A stretch of 27,986 nt of DNA from Cladosporium sp. IMV 00045 (lineage: Eukaryota > Ascomycota > Dothideomycetes > Cladosporiales > Cladosporiaceae). The notes under the pieces were generated by a model. The model worked only from the letters and a program-made list of their open reading frames with translations, made no database searches and had not been told where the DNA came from. The position numbers and the translations under genes were made by a program. Below, piece after piece: positions 9,951-19,111 of this stretch. How positions within the stretch are numbered: the first letter of the stretch is position 1; the number at the start of each line of letters is the position of its first letter. Location: the NCBI GenBank assembly GCA_001931905.2, contig MSJI02000223.1, positions 1-27,986 of the forward strand, written 5' to 3'.

Positions 9951-10565
9951 TCTCTGTGTTGACGTTCGATAGTCCAGTGTAGATGTTTGACCTGGGCGAG
10001 ATCGCCGTCGCCGTCGTCGAGCTGAAGCTAGACGCTGGGAGCTCTGCCAGCATGTACCGCGGTACCGCTGTGTCGATTGTGATCCGCACTACGCTTCCGG
10101 AGGGTTAGGGCCACAAGAGGCCGGATAGCAGTGCGACGGAAGCCATCTGTATCAACAGACGCCGAGAAATGGTGTAAGTAAGTAGAACAGGAAGAAGACA
10201 AGGGCCAAAGCACACGAGCGACGTTAAGTTGAGATGAAGAATGTCACAGTCGCTAGGCTGGCAGCATGCGGGGAAGCGATGGAGAAGCGGCGTCGAAGCC
10301 AAATCCCACGGCTGCAGATGACGATTGGCCGTGGGTGGAGAGCCACACACACAATCTGCAATCGGTCCTACGTCGTTAGCCTTCCGCCCCAGGCCGCAGA
10401 TAATAATGCACGGTATGCTCTTATGCTCGTCAAGTCGTCAAGCGAGATCACGGCTGGCCGTGCTGCGCGATGCCTTACCAAATCTCATGAGGTCAAGGAG
10501 GTTTCTTTCTCCTAGTCTCGGTAGTGTTTCCCTCATCATCGGAAGAAAGTACAGACTTGTGCCTT
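9951..10565. other. Upstream region of the C6 transcription factor, downstream of the SDR gene
   Basis: Both flanking genes read leftward, so these 615 bases hold the SDR 3' end and the transcription factor promoter with its 5' UTR. No coding-like frame or repeat is apparent. Confidence 0.45.
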
Positions 10566-11642
10566 TCAGACTGCGGGTGGCTGAGGCGTCTCCGATGGCC
10601 GCTCGATGTCTGCAGCACTGCTACACTCAACGAAATCCTCCAGCTCCTCACTGACCGTCTTCAGCTTCTCCTTGACTGACGCGACGCCCTCAGACCCAAC
10701 AATGTGCCGTGCGGGAGGATTGTCGTGCCCGCCAATCGCAGCCACTGCATGTACCGTCTCTGCTACCAGGCGCTCTTTCATGATTTTGCTCAAAGGAGGG
10801 TACAGACTGGTAACCTCGTTACTATGAAGTTGATCACCAGTCGTGGGCTCAGAGCTGCCCTCCAGACGGTCGAGCAGACTTGACAAAATGTTCCTCGACA
10901 GCGGCGCAGGGTTGTTCTCTTCGGCGTAAGCCTGCATTGGCGGTGCACTCGTGATCTTGTGCGTGAGGATGTTGATCTCAATGTTTGGCTGCACAATGGT
11001 CATTCTGATGTTAAAAGGCGCGATCTCGTAGGCCAGACTGTCGCAGTAGCCTTCGATCGCCCATTGGCTTGCACAGAACATACTCAGTCCTGGCGTTCCC
11101 AAGTGTCCACTGATCGCGGTCAAGAGCACGATGTGACCGTTCTTCTTGCTTCTAAACACGGGCAAGGTCGCTTTGATGATGTTGACGGGTCCGAAGAAGT
11201 TCGTCTCGAATTGGTCTTGAACCAGAGTCAAGGTCCTCGGGTTCTGGCTCAACTCCTCCACCGTGCCCACCACCACCTCTGAATGGCAGCAGAAGAGGAT
11301 GTCAATGCGGCCGAAACTCTGCACAGCTTCGGCGACAGCAGACTGACATTGGCCCATGATCCTCACGTCCAGTGCGACGACCCTCAATCGAGCGCGCCAT
11401 GTCTCCTTGTCCTGATGTGTGCCCACTTCCTCCAGGAAGTCCTTGAAATCCGCGCTCCTGTCCTCTTGCTTCTCAAACTCCACCGGCAGCACGCCAGCTG
11501 TTACGTAGTCGCCATGAGCCAGTAGATGGGTGCACAGCGAAATGCCCACGGGGCTGTTGGCACACGTGACGAACCATACTCGTGGTGCATTGTGCGTAGG
11601 GAACTTGGGCTCGCGCGGTAGCTTCACATCGTTGGCAGACAT
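10566..11642 (-). CDS. Atypical short-chain dehydrogenase/reductase-fold protein, 358 aa
   Basis: This is a single-exon gene with a Rossmann-fold SDR body at about residues 20-230: VWFVTCANSPVGISL (cofactor loop), ALDVR (about 90-94), a beta4 segment IDILFCCHSE, NFFGPVNIIKATLPVF, VLLTAISGHLGTPG and FCASQWAIEGYCDSLAYEI. Key positions deviate. The TGxxxGxG loop reads T26-C27-A28-N29-S30-P31-V32-G33. NNAG is replaced by CCHS. The YxxxK pair is F189 and Q193. Ser178 and Asn148 appear kept. The usual proton donor and lysine are therefore absent, so classical oxidoreductase activity is doubtful; a structural, binding or non-redox role is possible. The C-terminal extension from about 230 is longer than in classical SDRs and ends Pro-rich. 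There is no signal peptide. It is divergent from the abz1-type gene. The fold is clear; the function is unknown. Confidence 0.88.
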   Translation of the reverse strand: MSANDVKLPREPKFPTHNAPRVWFVTCANSPVGISLCTHLLAHGDYVTAGVLPVEFEKQEDRSADFKDFLEEVGTHQDKETWRARLRVVALDVRIMGQCQSAVAEAVQSFGRIDILFCCHSEVVVGTVEELSQNPRTLTLVQDQFETNFFGPVNIIKATLPVFRSKKNGHIVLLTAISGHLGTPGLSMFCASQWAIEGYCDSLAYEIAPFNIRMTIVQPNIEINILTHKITSAPPMQAYAEENNPAPLSRNILSSLLDRLEGSSEPTTGDQLHSNEVTSLYPPLSKIMKERLVAETVHAVAAIGGHDNPPARHIVGSEGVASVKEKLKTVSEELEDFVECSSAADIERPSETPQPPAV

Positions 11643-12333
11643 GACCAGGCCAGAGTGCGGAGGAGTGGGAGGAGGACGAGATGGATTGAGGACGACAGGA
11701 TGGATGGAGGGGTGGAGTGGGAGGAGTAGGTTGATCTCGCACTTGGCACACGTGGATGATGACCTTTCTATGCTGGTCTACTGCCTTTCCCCTCACGCGA
11801 CTGCTGGGTTTGCGGTAATCGACACGACTCTGGTCATGAGTATGCCGAGAATAATACCGTAGGACGACTTGGGTGGAGGGTGGAGGGACTGCTCGTTTGC
11901 CGAATGATCGCCGGTGGATGGCGGCAACTGCTTCGGCGTGGCCCGGCTTTTGTCTGTATAACGGTGAAGATATGGAGTATGTTATCATTTGACCTTCTAA
12001 CATTGATTGTTTATGCTCAGTGAACGACTATATATTTTCGCTCGCTTCCCTGGACAACAAGCATTTTGGTTGGCAGCAAACGCATCATCGTGCATCGTTT
12101 GGCTCGAAACGGGAGCGAAAGCCGGCAGCTCGAACAAAAATTTCCAGGGACTTTGCGACAAACGTCGAGTGGATACCCTTTGGCTCTCTCATATACTTAT
12201 TCGCCTCCATCTTCAAAAAAGCACGCCCTGCATTCATAATCGCCCTTGAAACGACCGTTGATCATGCTCATTGCCCGACTGTGATCACACACTCCTTCAT
12301 TCACAACTGCACCATCCAAACTGCGTTCCGTGA
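11643..12333. promoter_or_regulatory. Divergent promoter region between the SDR-like gene and aminodeoxychorismate synthase
   Basis: The 691 bases separate two outward-reading starts. TTGGCACACGTG at 11743-11754 repeats a 12-mer found inside the SDR coding region at 11557-11568; both contain CACGTG, a bHLH site. TATATAT lies at about 12029-12035. The open frame at 12020-12394 (plus) overlaps the real gene start in another frame and is rejected. Confidence 0.4.
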
Positions 12334-14699
12334 ATGTCCCGCGGAAAGATCCTCTTCATCGACGCCTATGACTCGTTTTCGAACAACATCATAAACCTCC
12401 TGCAAGACCGCCTCTTGGTAACAGTCGACTCAGTCTTCATCGACGACCCACGCTTCGTCTTCAACGACGATGCTTTCCACGAACACCTTCAACAGTTCGA
12501 TGCCGTGGTCGCCGGCCCTGGACCTGGCCACCCTTCCAACCCCGACGACATCGGGTTGATCGCAAAACTATGGCCTCTCTCGGACCGTGATCTGCTTCCT
12601 GTCCTGGGTATATGCCTTGGCTTCCAGAGCCTTTGCCTGGCTTATGGAGCCACTGTTGGGAGACTCACGCAGCCGCGCCACGGACTTGTGACGCCCATTA
12701 CTCACTGTGGCGAAGATGTGTACGCTAACACTGGCGATGTGCGAGCCACGCAATATCACTCGCTACATGTCAATCCCGGTGCTCGCACGTGTGAAGAGCA
12801 TCAAGGCCAAAAGCGCTGGCAACCAAGTAAGACCTGCAAAGAGCTCGTCCCTCTCGCATGGGACCTCAGTGACCCTGAAAACGGCCCAATCTTCATCGCA
12901 GCCAAATATGCCAGCAAACCGTTCAGAGGCGTTCAATATCACCCTGAATCAATTTGCACCAACGACCAAGGCCACAAGCTTGTTGACAATTGGTGGCGAG
13001 AAGCCTGCACCTGGAACGCCACTCATCGTGCACCCAGAGCCATCAAATCACCATTTACCAACGGCACTTCGGCTCATACCAACGGCAAGGCTGAACTGCC
13101 GTATAAGCACGACTGTCTCGACTCTATGGTACACTGGACGTCGTTCAAAGCAGCTGCTCCTGTTGACGCCGCTTCAGTAGTGCAAGTGATGCGCAGACAA
13201 CCCGACTCAATGGAACCACTGTTACTAGAGTCTGGCACCCGAAACAGCGGTGATCCCGTTAATCCAGAAACCGGACGCTTCAGCATCATCGGCCTGCAAG
13301 ACGCATCCTCAACTCACGTGCGATATTCATCATCCAGCCATGTCTTGCAGATCATCGACGGCGAAGACGTAGCCATCAGGAAATGCAAGAATTCTTCCGA
13401 GGTCTTTGGGATCCTCGAAAGCCTGGTGCAGGCCCGCAGAGCTTCGGGTGGGCCGCCCGAATCGCCTTTCTGGGGAGGATTTGTCGGATTCGTTTCGTAC
13501 GAGGCTGGGCTTGAGACTATCGATGTCACGCCGCCCAAACCGCCGCAGGATCGTCCCGATGTATGGTTCGTCTTCGTCGAGCGATCCCTGGTCTTGGATC
13601 ATGTCCAGGGGCATGTGTACCTTCAAAGCCTGCGAAAAGATGATTCAATTTGGCTTGAGGAAACCAAATCAGCCATCCGCGGCATGAAGCCTGGAGCTCC
13701 ACAACCTAGCACAAATGGCACGACCAAATCATTCGCGCAGGTGCTCTCCGGTCCTCAGCGCGACGAGTATTGCGACAAAGTCCTAGCCTGCCAATCGCAC
13801 CTGCGCGCCGGCTCATCCTACGAGCTCTGCCTCACAGACAGCACCCACATCCGCAGCACAGAAGACTCCTGGTCCGTATACCTGCGCCTCCGCACCGCAA
13901 ACCCAGCACCCTTCAGCGCCTACCTCGACCTCCAATCCAGCACGAACCCCTCGATGAACACAAAAGTCGTCGGCAGTAGTCCCGAAAGGTTCCTCTCCTG
14001 GTCCCGAGAAGGCGCTTGCCAATTCCGACCCATCAAAGGGACCGTCAAGAAAACTCCCCAAACCACCCGCGCTATGGCCGAAGCGCAGCTCAACACGCCC
14101 AAAGAGCAGGCCGAGAACCTCATGATTGTCGATCTAATCCGGCACGATCTCAGCGGTGTGCCTGGGTATGTATATATCCTGTTCTATCCCTTCAAAATCC
14201 CCATTCCATCAAATCAGAGCACCAAACTAACCAAACCTTCCCTCGCAGTGTCCAAAACGTCCACGTCCCCCACCTAATGACGGTGGAAGAATACGCCACC
14301 GTCTACCAACTCGTCTCCGTGATCAGCGGCACGCTCACCCCCTCCACCACATCCGGCATCCCCGTGCTCGCCGCCTCCCTCCCACCCGGCTCCATGACGG
14401 GAGCTCCCAAAAAGCGCTCCTGCGCCATTCTGGCTGAGATCGAAGCCCAGAAACCTCGCGGCTTGTACAGTGGCGTTCTCGGCTATTTGGACGTCGGCGG
14501 GGCTGGTGATTTCAGTGTGGTTATTCGTACGGCGTTTCGGTATGGTGCTGATGGTGAGGGGATGTGGAGGGTTGGTGCCGGTGGGGCGGTAACGGTGCTG
14601 AGTGAGGCGGAGGCGGAGTGGGAGGAGATGGGGACGAAGAGGGAGAGCTTGTTGAGGGTTTTTGGGGCGCCGCTTGGTGGCGATGGTGGTGGTGTTTAA
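12334..14699 (+). CDS. ABZ1: Aminodeoxychorismate synthase, fused PabA-PabB type, 760 aa
   Basis: The enzyme makes 4-amino-4-deoxychorismate from chorismate and glutamine, the first committed step to PABA and folate. Exons are 12334-14165 and 14249-14699, with an 83-base phase-2 intron (14166-14248; GTATGT donor, ACTAACC branch, CGCAG acceptor). The N-terminal class I glutaminase carries LFIDAYDSFSNN, the oxyanion stretch GPGPGHP, the nucleophile Cys94 in GICLGFQS, and His203/Glu205 in YHPES. A linker follows to about 265. The chorismate-binding synthase domain has GGFVGFVSYE, SSPERFL, PIKGT with Lys568, NLMIVDLIRHDL, and, after the intron, GSMTGAPKKRS and SGVLGYLDVGGAGDFS. PIKGT with lysine separates PABA-type from anthranilate-type enzymes (PIAGT), so TrpE/TrpG is excluded. 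ATG 12334 places MSRGKILFIDAYDSF at the usual domain start. The length fits fungal family members. It is likely cytosolic. Confidence 0.95.
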
Positions 14700-14863
14700 T
14701 TCGTTCTTGGGCGGTGTTCTGGAAGTGTAATCAGCGCTTGTCAATCAAATCGCTTTTGATTCTTCGAGGTCTCCTGTTCTCTCTTTCTCTCTCTCGCGTC
14801 GAATATCATTGCGTATACTTGCGAAGTAAACGATACCAGCGCTCCCCCTTTATCAAGAAATAC

Positions 14864-15030
14864 TTAGTCGTTCCTCGTCAGATGGACATAGAAGCCCCAA
14901 GCGAAAAGCCACAGGCCGAGCATCACGATAATCACGAGGCAGTACATCTCCAACGCAACGTTCGTGGTGTATCTGTCTGGGTCCACTGGCCACGGTATGA
15001 GTTCGCGTTGGTGTTGATGTGAGAGTGTGC
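14864..15030 (-). other. Possible last exon of a small single-pass membrane protein
   Basis: The minus strand is open to a TAA at 14864-14866 and reads ...LIPWPVDPDRYTTN, then a strongly hydrophobic run, EMYCLVIIVMLGLWLFAWGF, ending YVHLTRND. That would be one transmembrane helix with a short tail. The frame stays open leftward in the protein for about 70 codons, but I find no good start and no clear acceptor. The opposite strand also has a small frame (MDIEAPSEKP..., start about 14882) rich in Asp/His/Glu codons, and antisense of such codons makes hydrophobic peptides. Either reading, or neither, may be real. Confidence 0.2.
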
Positions 15031-15132
15031 GGTGGGAGTCGCTCGTACGGTTGATTTCGTGAAGATATTGTGATTTAGTTATGAAGCTATCTTTTTGGCT
15101 ACATAGAAGGGCCTAGGAGTAGTGAATGAAAC

Positions 15133-15480
15133 GGAGCAAAGAGCGCTTACGCTTGCGGTTGCTGCTGCGCAACAAATCAGCAGATCTGCTGAGGGCTACG
15201 GCCTTGCGAGAGTCATCGTCGCTGGCGCTGTTTCACGTCACGTTCGTATCCTCTCTCACGGAGGTGTTTGGAGGCTCTTCTCTGAAGAGGCATGCACAAT
15301 AGCATACAGAGCAACAGCGCTTATGCTTATGATTGCTGCTGCGCGACAAAGCAGCAGATTTGCGAGGCCTACGTCCATGTGAGGGTCAATGTCGCTGGCG
15401 CTGTTTCTCGATCTGTTTGTATCCTTTATCATGGGAGTAACTGGAGGTTCCTCTCCGAAGATGTATGCACAATAGCATGG
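15133..15480 (+). repeat. Diverged tandem direct duplication, two units of about 174 bp
   Basis: Unit 1 (15133-15306) and unit 2 (15308-15480) match along their length by eye. Both begin GAGCAA...GCGCTTA, share TTGCTGCTGCGC, then GTCGCTGGCGCTGTTTC, then GTATCCT, and close with TGCACAATAGCAT. Many scattered differences show an old duplication. I find no coding sense in either unit and no match elsewhere in the window. Confidence 0.75.
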
Positions 15481-15694
15481 TCGTAGGGACTGCAGTGAGC
15501 GGCGCGGCGAAGAACGCCTACCTTGCGGTGATGAGCGCTGCTCAGGGGTCAGCGTCGCGGAGCGGTGGTGCCCTGCTCTCTGCTCACAAACAACAAAAAA
15601 GGTGTCAAAAAGCAACCAATGGTCGGATAGTTGTTTCACGAGCGGTATGAGGGTTCTCACGACATTCTAATGGGTATCCGATAAAGAATTGATG

Positions 15695-15795
15695 AAAAAA
15701 AAGGTCTTGTTCGAGGTGTCGAACTCATGGTATGTGTGGTTGGGTCTGTGAGCAGTCAGCAAAGTCCTAAGTCATAGCCACTGCGCTATTCCTCC
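15695..15795 (-). ncRNA. Pol III-like transcription unit (tRNA-derived element or degenerate tRNA)
   Basis: On the minus strand an A box TAGCGCAGTGG (15788 down to 15778) matches the TRGCNNAGNGG consensus at every position. A B box AGTTCGACACC (15725 down to 15715) matches GGTTCGANNCC at all but one. A run of eight T (15702 down to 15695) follows 12 bases after the B box, like a Pol III terminator. The A-to-B start distance is 63 bases, about 20 more than in a plain tRNA. I could not fold a proper acceptor stem (GGAGGAA against AACAAGA), and the D and T stems are poor. A working tRNA is therefore unlikely; a SINE head or tRNA pseudogene fits better. Confidence 0.35.
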
Positions 15796-15948
15796 TCTTT
15801 ACGTGGTCCTCCTCTTGCACCGATTGGCAAGAAACATTTGGGGTTTATCTAGTGCCACCTAAGCGGGGGTCCCTTTCCACGCAGAGGCGACATTATGGTA
15901 CAATATTAGTATGAGGAGATAGAGCAACCTCAGATCATGTAGCTCCGT

Positions 15949-16416
15949 GTGTTGGATAGTCTATTAGACGTTGTTGTGGTGTTGTTGTTGCCCTGCGAGG
16001 GTAGGGGGTTGATGCCAGCCGCGCCAAGACTTCCGCTGTTAGTGAGGGAGGCTTTTTGGGACCGGTCAAAGGCATTCCTCCAAACTTTTATTGTACAGAA
16101 CAAAGAGAGATTGTTCTGCCGTGATGATGTTGTGCTCAGCGTGCAAGCAGTGGCATATTTGATCCCAGCTGCAGGTACCCTCGGTGGACGTTGCTGGCCT
16201 CAGGGGTGAGCGGAAGTGACTCTGAACCCGATCGTCGAAGGCAGGCTAATTCCCGACAAGCGATCATACACCACGACAACACCCTACATAATCGGCCTAA
16301 TCGTGGTCAAGACGGTGAGATCGTTGCTAGAAAGCCCAGCAAACAGCACAAGCATTCAATCCGCTACGACCGTTGACCAACGCCGCCACACCATTGCGGC
16401 CAGCGACATCGACTAG
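15949..16416 (+). pseudogene. Coding-like plus-strand segment, one internal stop, unrecognised
   Basis: One frame is open from 15949 to TGA 16207-16209 and again to TAG 16414-16416. The second half (TLNPIVEGRLIPDKRSY..., later VVKTVRSLLESP) reads like real protein. The first half includes AFWDRSKAFLQTFIVQNKE. There is no recognised domain, no clear start and no intron that removes the stop. It is the first of a run of plus-strand open segments reaching to about 18.7 kb. Confidence 0.2.
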
Positions 16417-16622
16417 TGCAAGGCCTGCGACCAAGGCCATTGATCGAGGAGCGCGATTAAGAGCAAGGAACACGCCTTGAGATGGCATAATACCGCAGTC
16501 ACGAAGCGAACAAGGTCAGCTTCGCTTCAACTCAGCAAGAAGCAAGCTGGGAGGTAGCCATATGGGTTGGGCCTTTTACCATACTGAGGATGCGACTTTC
16601 GACATCGCCAGCATGCTTGTGA

Positions 16623-17205
16623 GGCAGTACCGCGACCTTCGACGAGGTGAACGAAAGCGACATCAGCCCTGAAGCGCCGAAAGCATTGTCACCAAGCCTC
16701 ATGAAGCATGAAGCCGATGCGGCGCCCGAAGAGCTACCACTGCCTCCGCGCGAGAGTTGTCCGGGCAATAGCACAGTCCGTCAGGGCGAGCACGACTCCT
16801 CACTGTGAGGCCTCCAAAGCACAGACAGGGCCTCGCAGCCTCGTGGCCTACAGCAAAGCAGACTGTTGCAGAAAGCCAACGCCTTCGATAACAGTCCTGC
16901 AGATAGCCGATGCAGCTTGAAAACGGTCTGCGTCCACCACTTCAGCGACATCATGGTGAAAGCCACAGAAAGAGGTTGAACATCTTAGGAAGCGATGCAC
17001 GGCAGACACCCGCCATCAAGTGGTCAGCATGGCAGCCGCTCTGGACGGAGATACCAATGAGGCGAAATGCCAAGATCCCACCACTCAAAGCAAGGAGCAG
17101 AGACGCTGTATCTGGCACAAATGGCTGAGGAAAGGGTCATGCTCGAAGGCAAGCCATTGCAGGAACATTAAGCACGCCTTCAGAGAACGCATGCCCTCCG
17201 TATAA
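16623..17205 (+). pseudogene. Probable relic of a gene with a coiled-coil and a CCCH-like Cys/His cluster
   Basis: One frame is open from 16623 (TATFDEVNESDISPEAP...) to TGA 16806-16808 and goes on to TGA 16977-16979 (..HFSDIMVKATERG). Near 16960 the sense shifts by one base into the frame ending at 17205, which continues KEVEHLRKRCTAD..., then SMAAALDGDTNEAKC, then CIWHKWLRKGSC-SKASHC-RNIKH. That Cys/His series resembles a CCCH finger, but its spacing (C-x10-C-x5-C-x4-H) is not the canonical C-x8-C-x5-C-x3-H. The order acidic linker, charged helix, Cys/His cluster is protein-like. One frame change and one stop argue for decay. I cannot exclude missed introns or a chance reading. Confidence 0.3.
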
Positions 17206-17760
17206 TGGCATTGCTGGAGGGTTCGACGCATCGGCGACGGTCGATAGCAAGCCTTGCCCGCCCACCTTGGTGTCAACATCAGCTTCTGCGACACTCAGCT
17301 CATCGTTGTGATGACAGCAGCATTGCATGTCTCACTAGCAACTCGACGTTGCGCTTGAATCGTCGACACGCTGGTGAACCGAGCAGAGACTTCGTTCGAA
17401 AGCTGCTTGGTCTTTTGAGCCATGATTTGAACATCACGGCATACTCAGGACCTGGTCTAGCTACTGCGTTGCGCCGTACTTTGTTCGATGGCCCACTTCA
17501 GTCGTAAATTCTCGATTCGAAGGCTCGCTGTTGCAGACGTTACCAGGATTTCTCGGTAGCTTCCTTGCAACAGCTTCGAGCCGTCGCCTTTCCCGTTGCT
17601 CCAAGTCCAGAACGATTGTTGTCTGCCTGGATTACGCCTCGTATTGTAACCAGATGAACAGAGGCTCAATTAAAATCGAGCAGACTTTCATGGAACTGGA
17701 CCATGATAGACATTTCAAATAGAATTGAATATCTAGCCGCTCCATCTGGATGTGGCCCGG
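17205..17760 (+). other. Continuing open plus-strand segments, unrecognised
   Basis: Between the CCCH-like relic and the next relic, two more plus-strand frames stay open. One, 17205-17507, includes RDFVRKLLGLLSHDLNITAY. The other, about 17531-17722, includes RTIVVCLDYASYCNQMNRGS. They lie in different frames, have no plausible splice signals between them that I can see and no recognised domain. Taken alone each would be dismissed. Confidence 0.15.
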
Positions 17761-18524
17761 TATAATATTTGGTTCTATGACGCTTCCAAGGACTTCCCAG
17801 CCTCTCTGTGACAAGCCGGAGTCTCACTGCTGCTAAACTCCTCACTTTGAATTGGACGAATAAGCTGGGATCCGGGATCTGTTTCAGATCTCGTAAGCTG
17901 CTCGGCGCCTGGTTTGAGTTCTGGTTGCATCAGGACATCCAAGCCGGCCCTGAAAGGCTCTTCTTGAGGTTCGAATGGCGGCCACCTTGGTAGACTCCTC
18001 TGGCTAGACACTTGATGATCAAGGACGTCGTTCTCAGATGGAGGTATGGCTTCGTTTTGATGGAGCGAGCCGACGCAATGCTGTCCGCGCTATTGAATGC
18101 GTATGATGGCAGGCGATTCGCCCAGGATGTCTTTAGAATTCGCCAACTCCAGTGTCAACATCTTCAATTTAACAGGCCGATCTGGGAGCTGTTCTGGCAG
18201 GAGGTACTCCCAATAGACACGCTGCAGAGACTGGCGATATCCTTTGACCCACAACGTAGCGCCACAACGGCTCCACAGCAGTTGTCACTCACCTTGGCGG
18301 ATCTGGTCGTCGGCTTTGCAACAGCCTACCAATAGACATAGCTTGGTGCAACACTTGGAGATTTGAGAACTTGGACTGGCTGACAGTTTCTTCGGTTGCA
18401 ATCGTGTCGTATCGTAATGAACCTGCCGTTCTTGACAAGAGTGTACGGGCCATGCTCGATTTTCCGGGTCGTACACTGGAGCAATATGTTGCGGCCATAG
18501 CCAACAGCCGTGTGATAATCTAAG
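17761..18524 (+). pseudogene. Probable gene relic on the plus strand, unrecognised family
   Basis: Protein-like segments follow each other with frame changes. They are YNIWFYDASKDFPASL (from 17761), then a frame open from about 17781 to 18335 apart from a TAG at 17994-17996 (FRSRKLLGAWFEFWLHQD, LFLRFEWRPPW, stop, LRWRYGFVLMERADAM, FNRPIWELFWQEVLPIDTLQ), then another frame from about 18310 (IAWCNTWRFENLDWL, VSYRNEPAVLDKSVRAMLDF, LEQYVAAIANSRVII) to TAA 18522-18524. The Trp- and Phe-rich text and mostly plausible codons suggest former coding sequence. The largest intact piece is 107 codons (18012-18335). I recognise no family and no clean exon model joins the pieces. Confidence 0.3.
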
Positions 18525-19111
18525 GTAGCGATTCCCAGCAAGTTGCGACGATCCAGTGCATGCTGGCGAATTTTTGAAATACGACGGTGGCGAAAATGGC
18601 TGACTGGGATAACGAAGTATTGTGCATGGCCTCGGTTGGGAGCGAAAGATCGCAGGGGAGCTTGCTATCCTGGACCACGACACCTGAGTGCCATTAGATG
18701 ATGCTTGACCTGCGCCAGAATCAATGTTCAAGCATCCCCGCGTGATCCAGTTGCGACAATGTCCGGGTCATGTCGTCGAATTATGTGTGCTTTGAGCTAT
18801 CTTTCTGTCGATCGATCCATGGTCCAGTGCCGAGACCAACTTTTGAGTAAATTCGCAACGCAAAATCACCAATTGAATGCAAGACGCATACCCCGGAGGG
18901 CCTGGTTTCAATGTTCTTTTCATTTTCAAGCTCAAAGCTATGGAGCTATCCTGTCGCTCCTGGGTATCATCGAGACAGCATCGTCCTGCCTCCTGCCTCC
19001 TGCAATAAAGCGCCCTGTACGCCGGCGCTATGCTATGACTATGCAAACCAAGCTCATTCTCATGTCATCGGCATCCAATGCCGCAATGAAGTCGTCGTCG
19101 TCTGTCCAACT
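18525..19111. other. Spacer before the 3' end of sec22
   Basis: The frame of the preceding relic continues with stops to about 18680 (for example VATIQCMLANF). After that I see nothing coding. The sec22 3' UTR lies at the right end. Confidence 0.4.

Noticed and set aside
15695..15795. Functional tRNA gene
   Set aside because: Boxes and terminator are present, but acceptor, D and T stems do not pair and no credible anticodon arm can be drawn.
16207..16209. TGA as a recoded (selenocysteine) codon in the 15949-16416 frame
   Set aside because: Ascomycetes are not known to use selenocysteine and the flanking text has no recognisable family; decay is simpler.
18289..18740. Minus-strand frames resembling a piece of a polyketide synthase
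   Set aside because: A short stretch (EHGPYTLVKNGRF) vaguely recalls such enzymes, but no ketosynthase, transferase or reductase motif is found and the plus strand reads better.
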